The notes under the pieces are model-generated. The model was not told the DNA's origin. It saw only the letters and a program-made list of their open reading frames with translations, and did no database searches. A stretch of DNA of 64,000 nucleotides from Fragum whitleyi (taxonomy: Eukaryota; Mollusca; Bivalvia; Cardiida; Cardiidae): positions 6,627,686 to 6,691,685 of the forward strand of contig OX411552.1 in assembly GCA_948146395.1 (NCBI GenBank), written 5' to 3'. Shown here piece after piece: positions 1 to 10,700 of the stretch. Made by a program: the position numbers and the translations under genes. How positions within the stretch are numbered: the first letter of the stretch is position 1; every line of letters begins with the position of its first letter.

Positions 1-25
1 GAAAGAAAATAATCGTTAGCTATTC

Positions 26-150
26 GTGTATCATCAAGACATCTTACATTTTATGAACACTAAAATCTACATGTTCACGAGTGGCTTGTTCACGACAGTT
101 ATAGCTTTTGTTGTTCACCCAATGAAAATTAAATCGATTTCTTATTACAG
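26..150. repeat. Partial copy of hairpin element H1
   Basis: The sequence around 52-125 (GAACACTAAAATCTACATG, then CACGAGTGGCTTG, then TTATAGCTTTTGTTGTTCAC) matches the hairpin core of two better copies near 43545-43690 and 52650-52790. In those copies the two arms pair around a GC-rich loop containing CACGAGTGGCTGGGCCACG. This copy is diverged, and its outer arms are weak. No coding function is seen. Confidence 0.55.
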
Positions 151-456
151 TACCTATTACCCAATGCCACAACAACATACTACTGTCGAGGATTCTTTCT
201 GCCCAACTTTGGTCCACATCACATGATCAAGGTATTGGTGTTTTATATTATCATGTTTTGGGTAGAAACCTTGATTAAACAAAGCTACTTCTCAGAGTAT
301 AGCATTACCTTTTTGGCCGTTGATTATGTGCTTGATGTACAATGTAGATTTGGCTGAAAACATGCAGAATGGAATTTAAACCTTCACGTACGCATTATAA
401 TGTATATCCTTCTAGAGGATAGCGTAGGTCTGTATTAGTGTTCATAAAAGGTATAT

Positions 457-736
457 TTTGTTTGTTTGAATGGGGTTAGTTTATACTAATTTATTTTAGT
501 TCGATTGCGACGAAAGCTTAAGCTTATAGAATCGCTCTCGAACGCTCAATCCTGATGGCTTCACGTCCCCGAGAGAGAGGCAGTGGTTGAACCCACTGCT
601 ACCCATTTTTACAGCTGGGTGAACTAGGGCTGGCTATTAAGTGTTTTGCCCATAAACACACCTCGGCGACAGTGGGGCTCGAACCACGGACCTCCAGGTC
701 ACGGATCGTGTGCATTTACCACAAGGCCACCGAGGC
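457..736 (-). mobile_element. tRNA-derived SINE, minus strand
   Basis: Read on the minus strand, the element starts with a tRNA-like head containing an A-box-like TGGCCTTGTGGT and a B box GGTTCGAGCCC (near 670-735). A body with GGGCAAAACACTTAA and CCAGCTGTAAAAATGGG follows, and it ends in an (AAAC)n-like tail near 457-470. This is the layout of a Pol III SINE. The family is not named with certainty; it resembles the metazoan SINEs with a conserved central domain. It abuts another SINE at 740. Confidence 0.75.
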
Positions 737-739
737 AGT

Positions 740-996
740 CAATGGGGTTATCGCCGCTTTCATCAATCTTCAAGCTATATCGCTGAGGCTGGAACACCTA
801 ATTATGGATTCATGGCATTCCTCAAACCAGTACTAACATTAAATCCTTGCCTAACCTCCTATCCCACAAAGGTCTAAGATTTATCGACCCATTGGTGAGA
901 GACAAATAGCCGAAAGGACTGAGTGCCACCGACGGGGATCGAACTCAGGACCTCTAGAGTGACAGTCCGGCGCGCTACCAACTGCGCTTTGACGGC
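740..996 (-). mobile_element. tRNA-derived SINE (S2 family), minus strand
   Basis: The minus-strand head carries the boxes AGCGCAGTTGGTAGCGCG and GTTCGATCCCC. The body is shared with copies at 29605-29803, 40395-40550 and 50980-51264; shared blocks are ACCAATGGGT..CGATAA, CAGGAATCCAT-like and GGCG..AACCCCATT. The 3' end sits at 740 against the preceding SINE. The family resembles mollusc Meta-type SINEs, which is a tentative attribution. Confidence 0.75.
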
Positions 997-1553
997 AGCA
1001 TATAAAAAGGGATAAGTTCCAGTGAAATGTTTGGGTTGACCACTGGTTTATAATAGGAACTAGATAAGATTTTGAAGTAACAATATGTTATTATTAAGGT
1101 TTGATTCTTAAGACAACTTTACATGTTTACCGATGTCTATTAATATGGAAGGGATCGCAGCAATTTCATTCTTTTCACATACAACACTTACATCATAGTT
1201 ATCATGGCTGGAGACAAAACGTTTTTTGTTCATAATGGCAAAAAAGAACAATATAAGATTTAGTTAGCATTTGCCATGAATAATTCAACAAAACATTGAA
1301 TTTCCAGTATGATTTGAACCTTTGTGTGATCATTCAACTAATCAAACGGATGCAAAAGAATACTCTGGCCAGTCTGTACGTCTGTACAGACTGGCTAGAG
1401 TCTAGCCTTTGCGCTTTGTAGATGAATAAAGGCCGAAGCTACAAGGATAATACTTTTCTTGCATCGTATCGTTGTCTATGCCGTTCCATGTGTGTGGCTA
1501 TCACACGTGTGAATTTTTTGAAAATATCACGAACTGAATTATTTTCTTTTCAG
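997..1553. other. Intron sequence upstream of first visible exon
   Basis: No exon of the monooxygenase could be supported here. The segment ends in a pyrimidine-rich tract and CAG at 1541-1553, the acceptor of the first visible exon. A short perfect inverted repeat, CTGGCCAGTCTGTACG / CGTCTGTACAGACTGG-like, lies at 1366-1400. Nothing else is recognised. Confidence 0.6.
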
Positions 1554-1733
1554 TACGAACCTGTTGTTACCCCTGGAAACGAGAAGAACGTCCATCACAT
1601 CGTCATATACCGTTGTTCTAACGTTAACCGTACTATAAGTGAGAACGCTCGAGGTGAATGCTACGGTGACAGACCCGATACCTTCCCGGACGATTGCTCC
1701 GATATATTCCTAGCATGGGCCATCGGAGGAGAG
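1554..1733 (+). CDS. MOXD1-like: Monooxygenase exon A (CuH HH motif)
   Basis: This 60-codon exon starts after TTTTCTTTTCAG and ends at GGE before GTACAG. It reads YEPVVTPGNEKNVHHIVIYR, then CSNVNRTISENARGECYGD, and ends FLAWAIGGE. The HH pair corresponds to the first two CuH ligands. AWA-GGE is a conserved family block that leads directly into FYFP of the next exon. The donor overlaps the end of a MITE (see 1735-2175). Confidence 0.93.
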
Positions 1734-4700
1734 GTACAGTAAGCAACATCATGAAATTGACAAGATGAATGATTTTGGAGTGATTTTGGAATGAAATTGA
1801 ATGAGTGTGTGGAGCGGGTTTTGAGTGAATTTAACAGGAGGTAATCCAATACCGCTAATTTTGTTCAGAATGAACAAAATTATCGATATAGATTACCTCC
1901 CTCTAATTAAATATGCACACAACTTCTATACATAGCTTCCTATTTCTTCAAGAACCTATGAGACGCTAACATTTCGAATAATGGCAGTGAAATCGCGATT
2001 TTTCTCTATCAAAGGTTATTTTGAATGACGTTCTTGATTCTATATTTTTCAATTGGTTTAAGCGTTATTGAATGGTTTGAGTGAGTGTCTGGAATGAATG
2101 AATGGAGCGCTGAGTAAGCCATTTAGAATGGTTGTGATCGGAATGATTGTCAATTTCACGAAGTTCTTAACTGTAACTGATGTTAACGACCAAAAAAGCT
2201 TCCTCTCTACGTTTATTTTAAAATTCAGTTGTAATTGCATATTTACATATATAGGATTTTTTTTGATAATTTCACTAGTTATGCGGTGAGTTTATCAAAT
2301 AACGATCTACAATTTTTTCTCGATTACCAATCGAAAACCATTTTAAAAAATGTAGTTCAAAACAAAGAAAGCATAAGATTTCCTCTCAATGAAATTGAAT
2401 TGTAAGAAATAAAGAGTACATTTCGATTTCATAAAGAATTATTGTAGAATTCTCAAAGTATGATTAGGTTTTTAATTTCATAAGATTTCCTCTCCATGAA
2501 ATTGAATTGTAAGAAATAAAGAGTACTTTTCGATTTCATGAAGAATTCTTGTAGAATTCTCAAAGTATGATTAGGTTTTTAATTTCATATCTTCGTTATA
2601 GGGCAGTTCTATGGGAATATTTTTTGCGATGGTAATCATAATTTATTAATGCCCTTATCTGCAAACAGTTGTATTATGAATAAGCCTTTTTTAACTTTAG
2701 CTATTTATCTGTATAATAAAGACATGTTTACAAACTCTGCCTAATCCCTGTAAGAATATTCTTAAAGATTTTTTTTAGTTTTTTTGAGGGGGATGCATTT
2801 TTTATTTTACTTTCTTTCAACAAGAAATTATTTCATGTTTTCCCAATCTATGTTGGCAACCGAGAAAAACGTATCTGCCTCATTTAATTTTCATTAACTT
2901 AATCCATAACCTCATTTGTATTTATTAAGGCATTTTACTTCCCGAAAGATGTTGGTTTTCCAATCAAAGATAACGATTATTACATCATGGAGACGCATTA
3001 CGATAATCCAACACAGAGAACAGGCGTCCTAGATAATTCTGGAATCCGAATCACGTTAACCAAGCAGTTCCGAAAACATGACGCAGGTTTACTGGAACTT
3101 GGTATGATTGTCAGTGGCTATCAGGTTGTACCGCCTTACGAAGAGGCCTTTATATCGTCTGGGTATTGCAGTGAAAAATGCATGAACGAGGTAAAATATG
3201 ATATTACTTATCTGTTAGACAGTAGTATTTCAGACATAGCTTACACCGGGGCCCGAGGTTATATTTTTTTTTCATTCTCAAATCATACTTTACTCAAATT
3301 TTAAATTGAGATTAAACTACAATTCTGTAATAATACTACAATGAATATATGAATATAAACGATAATATTAATAAGTTGCTTAAATAACAACTTTTTAATC
3401 TTTTTATGCTCATGCAGTTAGACATACGCATTGAAGAGTTATATGCCGCACGAAGGAAACTAACCCAAAATATATATTTTTAATGGCCCTGGGGAGTGTT
3501 TTCAATAGCTGCTGGCGGCTGGTGTCATATCTTTCCGCCTTCTCTGACTTTGGTTGTTATTCTTACTTTTCATCTGTCTTTCTCTTTTATACCACAGGGT
3601 GCAATCATCTTGCATTTTAGATTTTATATCTCAGGCTCTCTTTAGACCTTTTTAATAAAATAAATAAGGCTATAAAATACACCTTCAGCTGCTCGGCATA
3701 TGGATCTAGTCCAACGCCGAGGGTAACACCCCCATCCCACCCCCCGAGCAACCCGCCGAAGATCCCGGCTAATCCGGGGGGATAGGCGGGTCGGTTTTCC
3801 GGGGGGGGGACAACATGACATACCCCCAAATTCAAAATTTTGAAATTTGAGTCAGTTATCATTGCTCAGTAAAAGTCAATAGCATGTGAGTGCATGTGCA
3901 GTATTGCTCTCAAAGAATGTCTGACACGTGAATCTCTGAATTTTACGAAGAGTGAATCCTAAGATGGCTATCCCTTTGCTCTTCATGTTGCCTCATTTCC
4001 ACTCAGAATCTTGGGGTTTCGCGACATTTTGAGACTCACATTGCAAGCTCGTTTCTGATATGCTCGAGTTTGAAATAATTCCGGTCGGTGAAAGAGAAGG
4101 CATTAACTTTAAGAAGGGGTAACTTTAAGGTTTTCGCGAATTTAGTCTATAATCGCATGAGATGAATAGACCATAAAATTTTCTTACTTGCGGGGATTTA
4201 CCCAATGACTATCGCTTATGAAGGAGTCGACAAACGGCCCAGATACCTCATATTCTTGGTTCACTGTCATCACTTGTCTAAGATAACCTGAAAAACTATT
4301 ATCTAGAGAGTAAAGAGTTTCAAGTCATAACACATTACAATCCGCCCTCCTCATACTGTCAGCATCCTAAATTCGGCACGGGTAGTTGTTATTATCGACG
4401 TTTTAACCTTACAATGCTCGAGTTATGACACCCTTATGGTAGGTGCAATTGTCCTTGATTTTAACCATCCAAATGAATCAGTTCAATATGACTATGCGCG
4501 ATATTCAATTTTTCGCTACCGCCAAACTCGAAGACTTGGCTTTTTTTTGTAAATGTTTTCACAGTTTTTCGTTTTCGTCCACCTAATAGTTGTATTATTT
4601 GACCAACTTTAATTTCAAACGACGCATTCCATCTGCTGCATAAACAACATGTTTATCATATTCAAGAGACTCTGCTCATGTGAGTATAGGCTAAGGAATA

Positions 4701-7700
4701 AATTTTACTACAATTGTTTACCTAGTGGCCAGCTAAATGAAGTAATGTCATAACAGCAAATTGATGGATTTCGGGGCAGAATAATTTGTCATTGAAAGGT
4801 GATATTGTTCAGTATATTTGGTGTTATGTTTTCCTATACCCCAATATGCTCGATTTCACTTAAGTTTTGCAAAACATATTTTTAAGGGGTTCAAACAAAG
4901 CAACATGCAAGAAATAAAAGCCTTTGGAGTACTTCAACATTCGCACCTTCTCGGTGTTGGCATGACAACCCGACATTTCCGGAACGGTACCGAACTCAAA
5001 CCGATTGTTGATGAACCAGCGTATGATTTCAACTTCCAGGAGTTCAGAATATTCCAACAAGAACTTACAATAAAGCCTGTAAGTCATTGATCACCTTGTT
5101 TAAATTCAAAAATACCGGTCACTTTCTCCAAACATCATTGATTTTACTCAGCCCCAATTCACTAACATGGCAGACTGTGGTGAGATTAAACTATAGTAGA
5201 TGACATTTAGGACTATATTATTTTTTTATTATTTTTGACCCTTTACGCGAAAAGGGATCATCTTGGTAGTGCGTGAAGTATCGACCTTTTTCAGTCAGCA
5301 CGGATTGTGCAGATTGACAACGGTCAAGACTGCTCGCAATTTGCTAATTTTCTGTATCTAGAATGAGCAATATACCTTCATTTGAATTAATTTATGAAAT
5401 ACAACTTATGAATGACTTATGCTGGACCCAATATCTTTTAAAATACTTATCTTAAAGCGTTTCAAAGGATAGTCACTTTTTTTTTAAAAAAAATCTGCTC
5501 AACTGAGAATTCACTCATACTTTCATTTGAAATAATTAATCAAAATTCACATTTGCATAGAAGAATGCTTTTGCTATATGAGAATACATATTGCTAAAGT
5601 GTTAAACAAAATACTTCTCGAGTAATCTTAAGGCTGAAATAAATCTTTCCTTCGATTACTTCAATTAGTAGAGTAACAAAAATTCATCATCATTTTTTTG
5701 TATTTTATTTTATATTTATAAATGAATAAACATGCATACATATATACTCGCCTCAAATACTTCTATACCTTCCGCATCCAATAATGGTTGCGGAAGTTAG
5801 GATACATCGTGAAATTGACATTCATCTCGATCAAAATCATTCTAAATCGCTCACTAACCGCTTCATTCACTCATTCCAAACACTCAATCAAACCATTCAA
5901 AAACGCTCAAAATGACTAAAAAATATAAGATCTACAACTACCTTCAAAATTAAAAAAAAAAAAATAAAAAAAAATAAAAAATCGCGTTTTCACTGATATG
6001 ATAAAAAAAATAAAAAAAACACGTCTGATTGGTTCTTTAAGAAATAGGAAGCTATCTAAAGATCTTCTATGCATATTATTTAAAGGGAGGTAATACATAT
6101 CGCAAATTTTGTTCATCCTGAACAAACTTTTCGATATTGGATTACCTCCCATTAAATTCACTCAAAACTCGCTCCACACACTCATTCAAGTTCATTCCTA
6201 AATCATTCCAAAATCATTCACATTGTCAATTTCACGATGTTGTAAAATATAACTTGCTTTGCACACGAGTACACGGGCAAAGCGGGACCAATTTCTTAAA
6301 CGTTTCTGGATTTTTTTCATATTGAACGCAATACAGTTTTACAAACATCTGTATTACAGGGTGACTCCTTTACTGTTGACTGTAGATATGACTCCAGGGG
6401 TAGACATGGACCAACATTTGTAAGCATGATTCTTTAAATTTATGTTGTTGAATTTTAATTTTGTTTTAAAAGAAAAAAAAAGTTTTCTTTTTAACATTTA
6501 AATCAGTTGAGCTGAAGGTTTTACGAGAATAATGAAGTTATAGCCAGGCAATGTAGGATAAGTCCAAACATTACGCCCTTAAAGGCTGATACATATAAAA
6601 TACGTACTTAGTGTTTTGTCTGAAAAAAAAGATCTAACAAGTTTGGGGAAATTTATAATTGTCTAGGCTCTGCCAAGACAATTATCAATTCCCAAAACCG
6701 AGTTAGATATTTTTCATAAATACACTAAGTATGTATTATTTTTATCTTATGACCTCTATTTGCCTTGATTCCGTCGTTGTTTCTTACAGAAATGTAAGCT
6801 TCTAAAAGTAACCGCATTATGACATTGTTCTAAAAATATTCATGTGATATCATAAGAAAATATCATATGGGATGTTATCACACAGATAGTGTAGTTAGAA
6901 CATAATAGAGTATTCCGTCTACCGAAATTTTGCGTATTGCAGAAATATATCATGGCCAGCATGAGAAGTGTTCATGAACCTGTAACAGTGGTGATCTTAT
7001 TGCGCTTATTATATGCAGACTTTGAAAGGAACAAACTAAATATGTACATTTAAAAACCATTCAGAAACCATATGACGTTCTTTATGTGTTTCAATGGCAA
7101 AATACGAAAGGGCAATATATCTATTAAATTCTTAGGGTAGCATGAATTGACTGCATTCGATGAATGAATAGGGTCCACAAATTAATAGAAAATGTTTGAC
7201 AGAAAGAATATGTTCCGTTACCGTGGATCGAACAGATTATGTCTCGTATATGCAAGTTTGGAGACTGATGATCTACCAGCTACGCTATAACGGCTTTTCT
7301 CCTAGCGGCATGTATAACGCTTGATACAGTAAACAACATCGTGAAATTAACAAGGTGAATGATTTTGTAGTGATTTTGGAATGAAATTGAATGAGTGTGT
7401 GGATCGAGTTTTGGGTGAAATTGACGAGAGGTAATCCAATATCGCTAATTTTGTTCAAGATAAACACAATTGGCGATATTTATTACCCCCCTTTAAAGAA
7501 TTGTACATATTTTTCAGTTTTTTTGTGTCTTACTTGATCAATCAGTCACTTTAAAATCCACATCAGCCTTTAAATCATAAAATAATTTTAACTATTTGAA
7601 TCAAATATTGATTGTCTTGAACAATTTCTAAATGTTTTCTAATGATTTCGGAGCGCTTGTGATCAATTTGAGTGAATGTTTGGAATGAATGTATGGAGCG

Positions 7701-10700
7701 ATGAGTGGATGATTTAGTACGGTTGTGATCGAAACGAGTGTCAATTTATTGATGTTTTTAACTATATTGATTTTGATTCAAATCCCATCTAGATATGTTC
7801 AATCACGGTCGCTAACATCATAACATTGAAAAAGTGAAATTTTTTGGAATGATTCCGGAATGAAATTAAATAGTGAGAGAGGTGAGTTTTGACTGGAATT
7901 AAAAAGAGGAAATATTATATCGCTTATTTCGTCGAATCGGACGAAAGTAGCGATACTCATTTAAAAATATATATATATATACACAACCTTTTCTATCTGT
8001 TTCTCCTCACGGAGCGATTACCCGCTTTTAAACCGTTAATAGATAATAACATTCTCGAACGATTTGTTTGATTTGATTTGTCGGAGCGGTTTTGAATGGT
8101 CTGAGTTAATGTTTGGATTGAATGATTGCAACTCTGAGCGAGTGATTTACAAATACTTTTATAGCATGCTTTAAGCAGATTCTAAAATGTATCCACATGT
8201 AAGCAAAAAGCTCATACATGTATTATAATTGACATGTTAAATAAGAATTCTAAGTAATTGAGATTTTGAAGGAATTGTTACTTTATCTTCGTTAAAGTGC
8301 TTACTTTGTAACGTCGATGGACGGCCGATACATCGTAGCCACGGCCTACGTAAAATGTGGCTTTGGTGTGTCGCCCCCAACGATGGCATAAATAAAAAAA
8401 GATTGCCTTGGGCTTCTAACTTTGTATATATATTTGCGTATAATGACATTTAAAAATAGAATCGCTTTTTTGACTGGTAGTTGTTATTGCAATCACAAGT
8501 CAAAATGGCGTGTTCAAGTAATAAAATGCATAACCATTTTTCTTCGTGCTGTATAAATGTATATTATTCTAATTGTACATATGCCTTTATGTATTGTTTA
8601 CATGTCACTTTGATGTTTGTTCTATTGTGTTATTCTCTTCATACCTGGAGGAATAAAAGATTATCTATCTATCTACTTACTGTACCTACAGGGTGGCTTG
8701 TCTACACAAGACGAAATGTGTTTAACATTCCTGTACTATTATCCCGCATTCAAAGTGAAGAACTGTTTCAGTTTGCCGATCTGGGACACATATCACCTTC
8801 CGCTCCAAATGGTAAGTGATTTGCGTACATTGGTATAAGCTATGGTTTTTACCCTGCCAGGGTGAGGCAAAAGAAACGGATTGTTGCATTTAAGGTTAAG
8901 ATAAATCAGCTGTTTAATCACGTTCATAGATCATTGACAATGTTAACTTAAAATGCTAAACTATTATAACATAACATAACTTAATCTTTATTTCTCCAAG
9001 GTACACATACATTGTACAACAATGGGAAATAATATTATTACAAGTAATGGTAAGAGGGGTATTGATTTTTTTTCTCGTTATTTTTCTCGGTATCTTTGTA
9101 GTGTATTGTTGTTGTTGCTGCGCTGTTGCGGTAAAATTTAGCGATTGACCGTGGATGTTTCGAGCTTGGCAAACCCTGGGCATGTTAAGCAGAAATCACA
9201 CACATGCAATTTGATTTGTCTAGAACCATGAATATTTGATTGAACATATATACTCACGAGCAATGGATACGCACCACCTGATTTTTTCTCAAATATTTAT
9301 TTAATGTACCAAAACTTCAGACATGAATATTATAAATCTAAATATATTTGTATTTGACCATTTACTATACAATAATGTTAGAGTAAGCTCATAAATGGTC
9401 GATGGGTTTTTAATCTATGACTTAAGAAAAAAGTTTAGAAATCGTTAATCTTTTATCTTATATAAAGTAGGTTTGCAAACCCTTTCTGTAGTTCGATTTT
9501 TTGGTAACATAACCTCTAACACCGTATAAAATGCTGTCTATCACTTTGTTGAACGGTTATCATAGTCTAGACAGTTGATTGGTGCATAGGCTAACGCTTA
9601 TAAATTTCTACGTTTACACCGTACTTTCTGCGTCCCTGTTGGACCTTAACATGTCGTTTGAAGTTCAAATTACTCGAAAACACGAGTACGAAATGTTTTT
9701 TACGATTCTTTGATTTTAATAAAAAAATACCCTCTATTCTTTTTTGATCCAATACCACACGTAAGTTGAGATCGCTTTACTGCTTTTTGCTTAAAGCAAA
9801 ATGTGCACTATTATGCTGTATTTTCAGTCTCTGAGAAGCAGTTCTTTTAATTATGCAATTTAAAACTTGTTTCAAAACTACTATGAAATAAGCAAGCCAA
9901 AAGGGCCTTTTTTAAAGACCGCCAAACAAACAGCGACGACTTTTGGTTGGTGTTAACAAATGCGATGTCTACATGTTCCTTTATGGATTAAAAGACATTA
10001 AAAAAGTAGTTGATTGAATATTTTATAATTAACGATAGTTTGTGCAAGGTTTTTGGGTGGTGCATTTTCATTGCGCTTGAGTACATTTCAACAGAAGGGC
10101 TATCTGGATATCTTGCATACACTCTGATCGGTAACCAAATCCTAGTAACTTCATCTTAAACAAGCTGAAGTTATTCGGTTTTGGTGCTTTGCGTGTTTCT
10201 TATGAATATTAAAAAGAAAACTAGCCTTATTACTTCAGGCCAAACTTCGCCTTGCCAGACTAATAATACGGCTGAATTTTAAACCTTTAGGTCATAAGTC
10301 CTCTGTCAGTTGTGTAAGTTCAGAAAATCGTGTATGCATATGCAATGCCCGACCAAATCCATGATAATTAGACCGATATTATCTAAATCACATTGGTCTA
10401 TATTACTATTGATCTACAAATTAGCGATGATAAATTTGCAAACAATGTTAAAAATGATTTCGAGATGAAGAAAATACATGCTGTTATCTTAAACTGTATT
10501 GATTATTGAAATGGATTAGCATATAGATATTATAGTTTCTTTTAAAACAAACACTATTAAATTAAAGAACGTTAAATGAATGAAATAAACTTTTCCTTAT
10601 TCCTTATTATTCAAAAAACATATAAGAAATGTGATTACATAAAGTTTCTTACTTAAAAATCCACTATATTTGAATATTTTTCCGATTCGCACATCTTGTA

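Noticed and set aside
1422..1553. ATG-started extension of exon A upstream of 1554
   Set aside because: A pyrimidine tract and CAG at 1541-1553 mark an acceptor, and family homology begins at YEPV. The extension is intron.
3191..3304. Frame continuing past exon B (VKYDITYLLDSSISDIAYT)
   Set aside because: It starts at the GTAAAA donor and does not match the family, whereas GFKQSNMQ of exon C does.
3617..3862. Minus-strand 81-residue frame over the GC-rich island
   Set aside because: Low-complexity proline/glycine composition from G and C runs, no homology recognised, and it lies within an intron on the opposite strand.
7212..7293. Functional tRNA gene on the minus strand
   Set aside because: The anticodon and T stems do not pair, so it is a pseudogene or SINE head.
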